64,000 nucleotides of DNA from Mediterraneibacter glycyrrhizinilyticus. Lineage in GTDB: Bacteria; Bacillota; Clostridia; Lachnospirales; Lachnospiraceae. This document shows, piece after piece, positions 8,590 to 16,295 of the stretch. Numbering within the stretch: the stretch's first letter is position 1; each line of letters opens with the position of its first letter. A program made the translations under genes and the position numbers. The stretch lies in contig NZ_JACJLR010000003.1 of the NCBI RefSeq assembly GCF_016902345.1, forward strand, positions 124,001-188,000, written 5' to 3'. The notes under the pieces are model-generated. The model was not told the DNA's origin and did not search any database. It saw only the letters and a list, made by a program, of their open reading frames with translations.

Positions 8590-9164
8590 AATCTGTCTCC
8601 TATTTGTCTCATTGTATTCTCAAACGTCCCGCTGTTGTCGATGACCACGCCGCATGACTTTCGGAACTCTTCTTCCCCGGGCTGGGACGCGATCATGGAA
8701 CTGATCTTCTCGTCCGTATAACCTCTTGATGCTTTCAGGCGTTCTCTGCGCACTTCCTCCCGCACATAGATATACCAGAGTTCATCGCAGAGTTCCGCCC
8801 CCACATCGGGAAGAAGTGCTGCCTCCACCACATAGATTCCGGTTCCTGCTGCCTCCTTCTCCCTGATATCCGCGCGCACCGCATCGAGCACCGCAGGATG
8901 GACGATCCGGTTTAGCATTCTGAGCTTCTCCGGATCCGAAAAAACACAGGCGCCAAGCTTCCCCCGGTCCAGCTCTCCGTCTGCCCCCACGATCTCTGCC
9001 CCGAAGGCTTCCACGATCCGTGCAAAACACTCTGTCCCGCTCTGCTGAAGCTTTCTCGCCGTCTCGTCCATCTGGCAGACCGCCGCGCCATATCTCTCTT
9101 TCAGCGCGTTCAACACCTCACTCTTCCCGGAGCCAACGCCCCCGGTAATACCGATCACTCTCAT
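8586..9164 (-). CDS. coaE: Dephospho-CoA kinase
   Basis: Phosphorylates the 3'-OH of dephospho-CoA, the last step of coenzyme A synthesis. The 192-residue protein starts MRVIGITGGVGSGKS, which contains the Walker A loop. A DET motif and the LID region follow at the usual spacing, and the length is typical. The ATG at 9162-9164 was chosen because AGGAG lies about 9 bases upstream; the open frame extends 17 codons further but without a site. It sits 37 bases after polA, the polA-coaE order often seen in Firmicutes, and overlaps the WalJ-like gene. Confidence 0.93.
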   Translation of the reverse strand: MRVIGITGGVGSGKSEVLNALKERYGAAVCQMDETARKLQQSGTECFARIVEAFGAEIVGADGELDRGKLGACVFSDPEKLRMLNRIVHPAVLDAVRADIREKEAAGTGIYVVEAALLPDVGAELCDELWYIYVREEVRRERLKASRGYTDEKISSMIASQPGEEEFRKSCGVVIDNSGTFENTMRQIGDRL

Positions 9165-9201
9165 CTTCTGATCTCCTTGTCTTCCGCTCCGATCTGTCTG
9201 C

Positions 9202-11850
9202 CTACTTTGCCTCATACCAGTTGTGTCCCGTATGCATATCCGCGATCAGCGGTACAGACAACTGTGCCGCGTTCTCCATCTGGTCTTTCAAAAGCGCTTT
9301 CACCTCTTCCACTTCCGCTTCCGGCGCCTCGATCAGAAGTTCGTCATGGACCTGGAGGATCAGCCGGGATTCCATCTTCCGTTTTCTGAGCTCACGGTCC
9401 ACGCCGATCATGGCGATCTTGATAATGTCCGCCGCGCTCCCCTGAATGGGCGCGTTCATCGCCACCCTCTCTCCGAAGTTCCTCTGCATAAAGTTGCTGG
9501 ATTTCAACTCCGGTACCGGTCTGCGCCGTCCATATAATGTAACGGCATATCCCTTCTCCTTTGCATGCGCCACCGAATCATCCAGGAACTTCTTGATCCC
9601 CGGATAACTCTCGAAATAGTGTTCGATATACTGGGCAGCCTCCTTGCGGGTGATGCTCAGATCCTGGCTGAGCCCGAAGGAGCTGATGCCGTAGACGATG
9701 CCGAAGTTGACCGCCTTGGCATTTCTTCTCTGAAGGTCCGTCACCTCGTCAAACGGTGTGTGGAACACCTGGGACGCAGTCATCCTGTGGATGTCCTTTG
9801 CCTCCCGATATGCCTGGATCAGCTGCTCATCCCCGGAACAGTGCGCCAGAATGCGCAGTTCGATCTGGGAATAATCCGCGTCTACAAAAACGCATCCTTC
9901 TTCCGGCACAAATACCTTTCGGATCAGGCGTCCCAGTTCCATCCTCACCGGGATGTTCTGCAGATTGGGCTCCGTGCTGCTGATCCGCCCGGTAGCGGTG
10001 ATCGTCTGGTTGAATTTCCCGTGGATCCGCCCGTCGCTGCCGATGAACACGGCAAGTCCGTCCGCGTAGGTTGACTTGAGCTTCGCGAGCTGACGGTACT
10101 CCAGGATCTTTGCCACGATGGGGTAGTCCGGCGCCAGCTTTTCCAGCACATCCGCTGCCGTGGAATACCCGGTCTTCGTCTTCTTGGCGTGGGGCATCTC
10201 GAGCTTTTCAAAGAGGATCACCCCCAGCTGTTTCGGGGAGTTGATATTAAACTCCTCCCCTGCCATCTCGTAAATCTCTTTTTCCAGCTCCACGATCCGT
10301 CCGCCGAGCTGGTCACCGTAGGCTTTCAGCGCATCCGCCTCCACCTTTACGCCTGCCTGCTCCATATGGTAAAGAGTAAACACAAGAGGCATCTCTATTT
10401 CTCGGAACAGCCGGTCCATGCCCGCCTCCTCCAGTTTTTTCGCAAGAACTGGCACAGAGGCAAATGCCGTGTAAGCCTCATAGCATGCCTTCATCCCCTC
10501 ATCCAGCTTCTCATCAATAAGGAGGCCCAGATGCTCCCTCGCCACATCCTCATAATCATAGTCATTCTTTAAAGGATTCAGCAGGTACGCTGCCACGATC
10601 ACGTCGAAGGCGTTTTCCTGATCCGGTCCCTCCTCCCGGTTTTCTTTCTCACTGTTCTCCCTGACCAGATACGGAAGGAATTCCTTCAGCCCGCACATGG
10701 AGAACATCTTCGCCTTCTGAGCCAGGTCTGAAAGTTTTCCGAACAGATAATCCATATCTGTATCCATGTCGCATGGAATGGAATAAACTCTGTCCGTTCC
10801 ATATGCAATTGCGATCCTTCCAAACCCGGAGGAATGGGCGAAAAGAGGAAGGACATTTCCCGGATCTTTCGACACAGCCGCGCCGACCCGCTCCGCTGTT
10901 TTCGCCTCCGCAAAGATCCTCTCGATTTCTTCACGGTCCGTGACCTCGGTAAAACTCTTCTCGATCTCATTTGCGGAAATACCTGTATCAAAACGGCTCA
11001 GCATGTTCTTAAACTGAAGCCTCTTGAACATCTCATGAGCTTCCTCCGTGTAGGGATTTCCCAGCCGGGCGCCTTCGATATCAAATTCAATCTCTGCATG
11101 TGTCTCAATGGTCGCCAGCACCTTGCTCATCTTCGCCTGTTCCCAGTACTCTTTTATATTCTTGCTGGCTCTGGGCGGTCTCAGCTCGTCTGCATGCTCA
11201 TAGGCATTTTCGATCGTTTTATAATCCTGGATGATCTTTGTCGCAGTCTTCTCTCCGATGCCCGGCACACCGGGGATATTGTCTGCCGTATCCCCCATGA
11301 GTGCCTTCACGTCGATAAATTCCGTGGGAGTCACACCGTACTTTTCTTCCACTTCCGCCGCGTTGTAATCCTCCACCTCGGTCTTTCCCTGCTTCGTCTT
11401 GGGGATCCGGATCTTCACATGCTCCGTGGCAAGCTGGAGGGTATCCCGATCACCTGAGATAATAGATACGTCCATCCCCCGCTCCTCGCACAGGCAGGAG
11501 ATGGTTCCCAGAAGGTCGTCCGCCTCCAGCCCCTCCTTCTCGATGGTGTCAATGTTCATTGCCCGGAGGACGTCCTTGATGACCGGAATCTGCTGCCGGA
11601 GTTCCTCCGCCATAGGTTTCCTCGTTCCCTTGTAGTCGGCAAACATTTTATGCCGGAAAGTTGGCGCATGGACATCAAACGTCACAGTCAGATACTCCGG
11701 TTTCTCCTCGTCCAGGATCTTAAACATGATATTTAAAAATCCGTACACTGCATTGGTGTGGAGCCCCTCTGAATTTGTCAGGTCAGGCACACCGTAAAAC
11801 GCGCGGTTTAAGATACTGTGTCCGTCTATCAGTACGATCTTTTCTCTCAT
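9202..11850 (-). CDS. polA: DNA polymerase I
   Basis: Repair polymerase that fills gaps and removes RNA primers. The 882-residue protein has an N-terminal 5'-3' nuclease domain (starting IVLIDGHSILNRAFYG), a middle 3'-5' exonuclease-like domain and the C-terminal polymerase domain with motif A DADYSQIELR, the motif B region RRNAKAVNFGIVYG, and motif C VHDE. In the middle domain I cannot find the acidic DxE proofreading motif, so proofreading is probably lost, as in Bacillus-type enzymes. The start at 11848-11850 has AAGGAG 8-9 bases upstream; the frame is open a further 21 codons through a GC-rich hairpin, which is not a likely coding start. First gene of the polA-coaE-walJ-like run. Confidence 0.95.
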   Translation of the reverse strand: MREKIVLIDGHSILNRAFYGVPDLTNSEGLHTNAVYGFLNIMFKILDEEKPEYLTVTFDVHAPTFRHKMFADYKGTRKPMAEELRQQIPVIKDVLRAMNIDTIEKEGLEADDLLGTISCLCEERGMDVSIISGDRDTLQLATEHVKIRIPKTKQGKTEVEDYNAAEVEEKYGVTPTEFIDVKALMGDTADNIPGVPGIGEKTATKIIQDYKTIENAYEHADELRPPRASKNIKEYWEQAKMSKVLATIETHAEIEFDIEGARLGNPYTEEAHEMFKRLQFKNMLSRFDTGISANEIEKSFTEVTDREEIERIFAEAKTAERVGAAVSKDPGNVLPLFAHSSGFGRIAIAYGTDRVYSIPCDMDTDMDYLFGKLSDLAQKAKMFSMCGLKEFLPYLVRENSEKENREEGPDQENAFDVIVAAYLLNPLKNDYDYEDVAREHLGLLIDEKLDEGMKACYEAYTAFASVPVLAKKLEEAGMDRLFREIEMPLVFTLYHMEQAGVKVEADALKAYGDQLGGRIVELEKEIYEMAGEEFNINSPKQLGVILFEKLEMPHAKKTKTGYSTAADVLEKLAPDYPIVAKILEYRQLAKLKSTYADGLAVFIGSDGRIHGKFNQTITATGRISSTEPNLQNIPVRMELGRLIRKVFVPEEGCVFVDADYSQIELRILAHCSGDEQLIQAYREAKDIHRMTASQVFHTPFDEVTDLQRRNAKAVNFGIVYGISSFGLSQDLSITRKEAAQYIEHYFESYPGIKKFLDDSVAHAKEKGYAVTLYGRRRPVPELKSSNFMQRNFGERVAMNAPIQGSAADIIKIAMIGVDRELRKRKMESRLILQVHDELLIEAPEAEVEEVKALLKDQMENAAQLSVPLIADMHTGHNWYEAK

Positions 11851-11871
11851 AAGATAATCTCCTTCTTTACT

Positions 11872-11893
11872 GGCGCCGGGACATGCCGGCGCC
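11872..11893 (-). other. GC-rich hairpin in the polA leader
   Basis: GGCGCCGG and CCGGCGCC are perfect 8-bp arms with a 6-base loop, ending about 20 bases before the polA start. It may stabilise the mRNA 5' end or tune ribosome access. Confidence 0.5.
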
Positions 11894-11904
11894 GCCATTA
11901 CTAA

Positions 11905-11933
11905 AGTATACACTAAAAGTATTGTTTTTTAAA
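11905..11933 (-). promoter_or_regulatory. Possible polA promoter
   Basis: TATACT (-10) on the minus strand at 11905-11910, with a weak TTTAAA 17 bp upstream (11928-11933). This would place the RNA start about 5 bases before the leader hairpin. Confidence 0.4.
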
Positions 11934-11968
11934 GGCTGTTTTTGTTGTGCCTCTTTCATGGTTTTTTA

Positions 11969-11997
11969 TTGTTTCTTTTCCGGGATTTTGATATATT
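11969..11997 (+). promoter_or_regulatory. Promoter of the HAD hydrolase gene
   Basis: TTGTTT (11969-11974), 17-bp spacer, TATATT (11992-11997). Confidence 0.55.
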
Positions 11998-12064
11998 AAT
12001 AGGCGCAGGAATCTTACTTTGAATACGAAGACAGACGCAAATTATAAAAAGGAGAATATTAAAC

Positions 12065-12685
12065 ATGGATGGAATAATTTTTGACGTTGACGGAACCCTC
12101 TGGGATTCCACCGATTCCGTGACGGAATCCTGGAACCTGGCGATCCGTGAAAATTCTGATCTGAACCTTACAATAACTTCCGAGATCCTGAAAGGACTGT
12201 TTGGAAAGACCATGACCGAAATCGCCAGCGCCCTCTTTCCCTCCCTTCCCGAGGAAGAACGCATAAATTTTCTCAACATCTGTTACGATTACGAGAACCG
12301 TCATCTGGAAACACGGCCGGGAGATCTGTACGACGGTGTTGTTGAGACACTCCGGAAACTGGCGGAAAAGTATCCCCTCTATATTGTAAGCAACTGTCAG
12401 TGCGGATATATTGAGGTTATGATAAAGACCGCAGGTATCGGGTCCCTGATCCGGGACCATCTCTGCTTCGGCGAAACCGGCACTCCGAAAAGCGAGACGA
12501 TCCGTGCCCTGATGGAACGGAATGGTCTGAAAGATGTAGTGTATGTAGGCGATACACAGGGAGATGCGGACGCCTGTAAAGATGCGGAAGTGCCATTCGT
12601 ATTCGCGGAGTATGGCTTCGGAGATGTTCCGGATGCAGAGGTCAGAATCAGCAAAATATCTGATTTGTGCACAATGTACCTGTAA
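12065..12685 (+). CDS. HAD family hydrolase (phosphoglycolate phosphatase-like)
   Basis: Haloacid-dehalogenase phosphatase of 206 residues with an alpha-helical cap. Motif I is FDVDGTLWD with nucleophile Asp7 and acid Asp9, motif II is VSNCQ, motif III is the Lys in TPKSETI, and motif IV is VGDTQGDADAC. The complete set predicts an active phosphatase for a small phosphorylated metabolite that cannot be specified. AAGGAG lies 9 bases before the ATG. It has its own promoter and a clear terminator directly after the stop, so it is monocistronic, and it is one of the few plus-strand genes here. Confidence 0.9.
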   Translation: MDGIIFDVDGTLWDSTDSVTESWNLAIRENSDLNLTITSEILKGLFGKTMTEIASALFPSLPEEERINFLNICYDYENRHLETRPGDLYDGVVETLRKLAEKYPLYIVSNCQCGYIEVMIKTAGIGSLIRDHLCFGETGTPKSETIRALMERNGLKDVVYVGDTQGDADACKDAEVPFVFAEYGFGDVPDAEVRISKISDLCTMYL

Positions 12686-12689
12686 CCGG

Positions 12690-12723
12690 AAAGTGCCAGA
12701 AGGAAATCCTCCTGGCACTTTTT
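12690..12723 (+). terminator. Intrinsic terminator of the HAD gene
   Basis: AAAGTGCCAG and CTGGCACTTT form a 10-bp stem around a 12-base loop, followed by T residues, 4 bases after the stop codon. Confidence 0.85.
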
Positions 12724-12777
12724 CCATTCCCTCTGTTCCACATATAATATAAGGACTTCAAAAAAGGAGGCCTCGAT

Positions 12778-12971
12778 ATGAGCATGCCGAAAAAAAACTG
12801 CAGAAAGCCATTTCTCTCATCTGTAACTTGAATGATCTGCTCGAGATCAACAAATCCGTCGAAGACATGGTCGATAAGCTCACCACTCTGGAGACTGTCT
12901 TAAAATCTAAATTAGATTTTATAAAGCCGATCCTTTCTGACTGTGATAAGCCGCATCACAAACCGGAATAA
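12778..12971 (+). pseudogene. Small ORF split by a -1 shift at an A8 run (64 codons if shifted)
   Basis: AGGAGG at 12765-12770 stands exactly 7 bases before an ATG (12778), and a TATAAT (12743-12748) lies upstream, so a start is strongly signalled. The zero frame stops after 17 codons. Codons 5-7 are AAA AAA AAC, an A-AAA-AAC heptamer in phase for -1 slippage. In the -1 frame 57 further codons follow, ending with TAA at 12969-12971. The product would be a helical charged 64-residue peptide with the pattern ICNLNDLLEINKSVEDMV. It could be a programmed frameshift, transcript slippage on A8, a recent inactivation or a sequencing indel. No family recognised. Confidence 0.5.
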
Positions 12972-12999
12972 TCATTGCACGGTCCTATGAGCCGTTCTG

Positions 13000-13057
13000 A
13001 AAACAAAAATCCCGGAAGAGCCCAAAAACACTGGTTTTTAAAGGCTTCTTCCGGGAA
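13000..13057. repeat. 58-bp direct repeat, left copy (terminator duplicate, att-like)
   Basis: Identical over 58 bases to 13789-13846. It contains a stem (TCCCGGAAGA with TCTTCCGGGA) and, read on the minus strand, is followed by ATTTTTGTTTT, so each copy works as a minus-strand terminator. Sequence on both sides differs from the other copy. Confidence 0.85.
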
Positions 13058-13229
13058 ATGAACATAAGAAAACCACCGACCATTTCTGAACAGCGGCATT
13101 TAAAATCCATATAAAACAGTAAACAGAAAGATATTTGGCGGGTGTGCCCCTTCCCGCATTTCTTTTGACCCGAAGGGTGCGTAGCAGCACAATCTCTACT
13201 TCAAATATCTCTCTGCTTATTGTATTCAT
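13058..13229 (-). ncRNA. Candidate small RNA or repeat element ending in the left repeat
   Basis: Transcription from the promoter at 13230-13258 would start near 13224 and run to the terminator in 13000-13057, about 220 bases. A 63-codon frame begins at 13229, but its ATG overlaps the -10 and so precedes the RNA start, and it has no ribosome site; it is therefore probably not translated. The segment has a GCGGG/CCCGC hairpin (around 13138-13158). No known RNA family recognised. Confidence 0.35.
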
Positions 13230-13258
13230 ATTATAGCGTTTTTATTCTCTTTTGTAAA
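13230..13258 (-). promoter_or_regulatory. Strong minus-strand promoter inside the scar
   Basis: TTTACA (13253-13258), 17-bp spacer, TATAAT (13230-13235). It overlaps the last codons of the nuclease-domain ORF. Confidence 0.6.
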
Positions 13259-13788
13259 GTACACTGTCTTTCCCAATTAGAATACTATTCTTTTCTATCA
13301 TCTTTCTCAAATTGCGCTCACGTATTCTGTAAAATGTCATCACTGAATTTTTCAATCCTTCTTCATCTATCTCAAGAGCAACTCTCACAACAACGTTCAA
13401 ATTAACATCCGGCAGCTTTCTCACCATGAAAACTGTGCCTTGATTCTTCCCATCTCTAATTATGAAATCAGGATTATTGACCGTTTCAGCTCCATACTTT
13501 TGGAACAATTCAAAATCTTCCGGATGTCTGGCCTTTATATGAGCCTCTCTTTCGTTTGTTACAACGATTTCATCTGTCTGAACTTTCCCAAATTCTTTCT
13601 CTATAACATCTATCTTGATATTTCCCAAAGGACGTATAGTCGCCACTTTTGATTCCCCTCTCGGTAATGATGTCTCCATTATATCAGAATCAATACGGTT
13701 TGCAACTTTCTTAGATTTTCCATATGATGATGCTTCATACAACTGACTGAACTCCGCTCTAGTTTGCCCCTTATGTGCCCCTTTGCAA
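13242..13788 (-). pseudogene. Phage-type nuclease-domain (PBECR-like) fragment
   Basis: The frame ends at 13242 and is open through the right repeat copy to 13820 (192 codons), but the first residues there come from the tRNA terminator and are not genuine. The body resembles the C-terminal nuclease-fold domain (phage Barnase-EndoU-ColicinE5/D-RelE-like) often found at the end of phage head or toxin proteins: a region like IDVIEKEFG, then AHIKARHPED, a PDFIIRD segment, a basic VFMVRKL strand and a C-terminal MTFYRIRERNL helix. Possible starts are ATG 13677-13679 or TTG 13740-13742, neither with a good site. The most likely reading is the 3' remnant of a larger phage gene left by deletion between repeats. 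Confidence 0.55.
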
Positions 13789-13846
13789 AAAACAAAAATC
13801 CCGGAAGAGCCCAAAAACACTGGTTTTTAAAGGCTTCTTCCGGGAA
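13789..13846. repeat. 58-bp direct repeat, right copy (tRNA-Leu terminator)
   Basis: Identical to 13000-13057. It begins 7 bases beyond the tRNA-Leu 3' end and is the natural Rho-independent terminator of that tRNA on the minus strand: CCCGGAAGAAGCC stem, A/T-rich loop, then ATTTTTG. Confidence 0.85.
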
Positions 13847-13853
13847 TCTCCAA

Positions 13854-13935
13854 TGCCGCTGGCCGGACTCGAACCGGCACGGGGTGAACCGCTTGATTTT
13901 GAGTCAAGTGCGTCTGCCAATTCCGCCACAGCGGC
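13854..13935 (-). tRNA. tRNA-Leu (anticodon CAA)
   Basis: Class II tRNA of 82 bases. The acceptor stem GCCGCTG/CAGCGGC is perfect; the D arm is GCG/CGC; the anticodon stem CTTGA/TCAAG encloses the loop CTCAAAA with anticodon CAA (reads UUG); a long variable arm CGG/CCG follows, then the T arm GCCGG/CCGGC with TTCGAGT. The discriminator is A, and CCA is not encoded. It lies between lysA and the repeat-flanked scar. Confidence 0.97.
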
Positions 13936-13937
13936 TG

Positions 13938-13974
13938 AAAAATACTGAGGAGGAAGAATTCTCTTTCTCCTCAG
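13938..13974 (-). terminator. Hairpin between lysA and tRNA-Leu
   Basis: CTGAGGAG and CTCCTCAG (13967-13974 with 13945-13952) form an 8-bp stem followed on the minus strand by TATTTTT. It is probably the lysA terminator, but it also lies downstream of the apparent tRNA promoter. Confidence 0.65.
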
Positions 13975-13984
13975 AACGGATAAT

Positions 13985-14013
13985 ATATTACCATATTTAC
14001 CGATATTTTTCAA
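13985..14013 (-). promoter_or_regulatory. Probable tRNA-Leu promoter
   Basis: TTGAAA (14008-14013), 17-bp spacer, TAATAT (13985-13990) on the minus strand, just after the lysA stop. Confidence 0.5.
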
Positions 14014-14019
14014 CACTTT

Positions 14020-15294
14020 TTACTTATTAATCAATTTCTTTCCAATCTCAAAGCAGTCAAAAGTCGCAAAGTAGTCTGCCGGCGTCTCAGCGCGGCGGAT
14101 CATCTGCACGCTTCCGTCTTCCTTTAGAAGAAGTTCTGCTGATTTCAGTTTTCCGTTGTAATTGTAACCCATTGAAAACCCGTGCGCTCCGGTGTCGTGG
14201 ATGATCAAGTAATCCCCTTTCTCGATCTTCGGCAGCATCCGGTCAATGGCAAATTTATCATTGTTCTCACAGAGAGAGCCTGTCACGTCATATTTACAGT
14301 CACAGGGCGCATCCTCTTTGCCCGCAACAGTGATGTGGTGGTATGCCCCATACATCGCCGGCCGCATCAGATTGACCGCGCAGGCGTCCACACCGATATA
14401 CTCCTTGTAAGTATGTTTTTCATGGATCGCTTTTGTGACAAGGCAGCCGTAGGGTCCCATCATGTAGCGTCCCAGCTCCGTGTAGATCGCCACGTCACCC
14501 ATTCCGGCCGGGACGAGGACTTCTTCATAGACTTTCCGCACTCCCTCGCCGATGGCCCGGATGTCATTGGGCTCCTGGTCCGGTCTGTAAGGGATTCCGA
14601 TTCCGCCGGACAGATTGATAAAGCTGATATGAACTCCCGTCTCCTTCGCCAGTCTCACCGCCTGCTCAAACAAAACCTTCGCCAGCATCGGGTAATAGTC
14701 GTTTGTCACTGTATTGCTGGCAAGGAATGCGTGGATACCAAATTCTTTCGCGCCTTTTTCCTTCAGGATCTTGAACGCTTCCGTGATCTGCTCTGTGGTC
14801 ATTCCGTATTTCGCATCTCCCGGATTGTCCATGATATCATTGCTGATCTTGAACAGTCCGCCGGGATTGTAACGGCAGCTGATGGTCTCCGGGATATGTC
14901 CGATGGCTTTCTCCAGAAAATCGATGTGCGTGATGTCATCCAGGTTGATGATCGCTCCCAGCTTATCCGCCAGCACAAAATCCTGCTCCGGCGTGTCGTT
15001 GGATGAAAACATGATATCATGTCCCGTGATTCCCACTGCCTCGGAGAGCATCAGCTCTGTGTAGGAGGAACAGTCACTGCCGCATCCATACTCTTTCAGG
15101 ATCTCCATGAGGAACGGGTTTGGCGTCGCCTTCACCGCAAAATATTCTTTGTATCCCGGATTCCATGAAAACGCCTCTTTCAGTGCCTTTGCGTTCTCCC
15201 TGATTCCTTTCTCATCATAGAGATGAAAGGGTGTTGGATACTGTTTTACGATCTCTTCGATCTGCTCTTTTGTAACAAATGTCTTTTTACTCAT
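14020..15294 (-). CDS. lysA: Diaminopimelate decarboxylase
   Basis: PLP enzyme that decarboxylates meso-diaminopimelate to L-lysine, the last step of lysine synthesis. The 424-residue fold-III protein has the PLP lysine in YFAVKATPNP (Lys55), a glycine-rich phosphate site NLSGGIGIP and the C-terminal domain with the SLCENNDKFA region, which carries the cysteine of the substrate-binding CESGD-type motif. The ATG at 15292-15294 overlaps the 3' end of the upstream TrmB-type regulator gene by 8 bases; AAGGAG lies about 12 bases upstream inside that gene. Co-transcription with a regulator is unusual for lysA and suggests amino-acid or cell-wall control of this step. No other lysine genes are nearby. 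Confidence 0.92.
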   Translation of the reverse strand: MSKKTFVTKEQIEEIVKQYPTPFHLYDEKGIRENAKALKEAFSWNPGYKEYFAVKATPNPFLMEILKEYGCGSDCSSYTELMLSEAVGITGHDIMFSSNDTPEQDFVLADKLGAIINLDDITHIDFLEKAIGHIPETISCRYNPGGLFKISNDIMDNPGDAKYGMTTEQITEAFKILKEKGAKEFGIHAFLASNTVTNDYYPMLAKVLFEQAVRLAKETGVHISFINLSGGIGIPYRPDQEPNDIRAIGEGVRKVYEEVLVPAGMGDVAIYTELGRYMMGPYGCLVTKAIHEKHTYKEYIGVDACAVNLMRPAMYGAYHHITVAGKEDAPCDCKYDVTGSLCENNDKFAIDRMLPKIEKGDYLIIHDTGAHGFSMGYNYNGKLKSAELLLKEDGSVQMIRRAETPADYFATFDCFEIGKKLINK

Positions 15295-16009
15295 CCTTCA
15301 CTTTTTCTCCTTTTCGTATTTTGATCAGTTCAATCTCATTTGCCAGGGCATTCTTGAATACCGTAACAAAATTTCTCTGTCCTGAATACAGGCAGGTATT
15401 CATACTCCCCTGTCCATATTCTCCCGAGAGTACATATTTCGAGTCTGTGATCAATCCGATCTGCTTTCCTTTCGGACCTGAGACATAGGTGACCGCCCCC
15501 GGAAGCTCAAACCCGCCGTCCGTCACAAGGACCACCTTTTTTCCTGAGGACAAAAGCGATTCGAGCTGCAGGCGGACCTCTTCGAGGCAGGATGCGGAAC
15601 CGGAGAGATAGACCCGTTCTTCCGCCCTCTCCAGAAGGTTCAGCATCTTATTCCGGATATTTTCCTCGCCTTCCACCGTGATATACCCGTCTTCACTCTC
15701 ATTTTCACTTGGAAGGTTTGCAGACAGCCACTCCATCTCCTCCTCCATGCGCCGGAGACGGTTCCCGCAGAACTCCTCCAGACGGACAGGGATATAACGC
15801 TTTGCCGACTCTTCCACCAGATAAGCTGCACCTTTCTCCACCAGAGCCGCAAGACTGGTATAGGCGTTGGACCTTGAGATTCCCGCCGCCTTCGCGATCT
15901 CATATCCGGACTGCTTCCCCCCGGACAGAAGTTCCCGGTAGACGATCGCCTCCTGTCTTGAAAGTCCGAAGTCTGTCAGATATCGAACAAATCTGTCTTC
16001 TTCTGCCAT
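15287..16009 (-). CDS. TrmB family transcriptional regulator
   Basis: 240-residue DNA-binding protein: an N-terminal winged helix of TrmB type (residues about 5-75, with the LTDFGLSRQEAIVYRELL helix and the AAGISRSNAYTSL recognition helix), a short coiled segment and a C-terminal PLD-like effector domain. The start ATG 16007-16009 has GAGGAA 6 bases upstream; the open frame extends 38 codons more but overlaps the promoter. TrmB proteins usually sense sugars, but here the gene overlaps lysA, so the ligand may be different. Probably autoregulated: GAAC half-sites lie around the promoter. Confidence 0.85.
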   Translation of the reverse strand: MAEEDRFVRYLTDFGLSRQEAIVYRELLSGGKQSGYEIAKAAGISRSNAYTSLAALVEKGAAYLVEESAKRYIPVRLEEFCGNRLRRMEEEMEWLSANLPSENESEDGYITVEGEENIRNKMLNLLERAEERVYLSGSASCLEEVRLQLESLLSSGKKVVLVTDGGFELPGAVTYVSGPKGKQIGLITDSKYVLSGEYGQGSMNTCLYSGQRNFVTVFKNALANEIELIKIRKGEKVKDE

Positions 16010-16052
16010 TCTTGTTCCTCTTCCTCTGTCATTAGTTGTTCTTTTCAGGAAC

Positions 16053-16081
16053 ACTATACACCGGCGTCGAAAAGCTGTCAA
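16053..16081 (-). promoter_or_regulatory. Consensus promoter of the regulator-lysA operon
   Basis: TTGACA (16076-16081), 17-bp spacer, TATAGT (16053-16058). A GTTC-N7-GAAC dyad lies directly downstream of the -10 and a GAGAA-ATG-TTCTC dyad (16110-16122) upstream; both are candidate operators. Confidence 0.75.
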
Positions 16082-16217
16082 CATATTTTTTGTGGAAGTC
16101 CGATTATAGAGAACATTTCTCATTTATTCGGAACATGACATGCCGCTATCCATTCCCTCAGATATAAGTCTGCCGGGCAGAAAAATGACCTGCAAAACCT
16201 GCTCCCGGACGCAGAAC

Positions 16218-16247
16218 GCCCCGGCAGGAACCAGTTCCTTCCGGGGC
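16218..16247 (-). terminator. Probable pyk terminator
   Basis: GCCCCGG and CCGGGGC arms, extended by AGGAAC/GTTCCT, form a long GC-rich stem 49 bases after the pyk stop. The T-run is short. Confidence 0.55.
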
Positions 16248-16295
16248 TTCTTCCGACCGTGATGCAGCTTCACTGCTATTCAGCCGGCTTATTTA

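Larger units (their letters stand above)
12724..13241. other. Interval with a frameshifted small ORF, a repeat copy and a possible small RNA
   Basis: No intact conventional gene. It contains the A8-frameshifted 64-codon ORF (12778-12971), the left copy of the 58-bp repeat (13000-13057) and a promoter-driven minus-strand segment (about 13224 to 13058) ending in that repeat, which is terminator-like on the minus strand. Confidence 0.55.

Noticed and set aside
13038-13229. 63-codon minus-strand frame in the scar
   Set aside because: Its ATG overlaps the -10 box, so it precedes the RNA start; no ribosome site.
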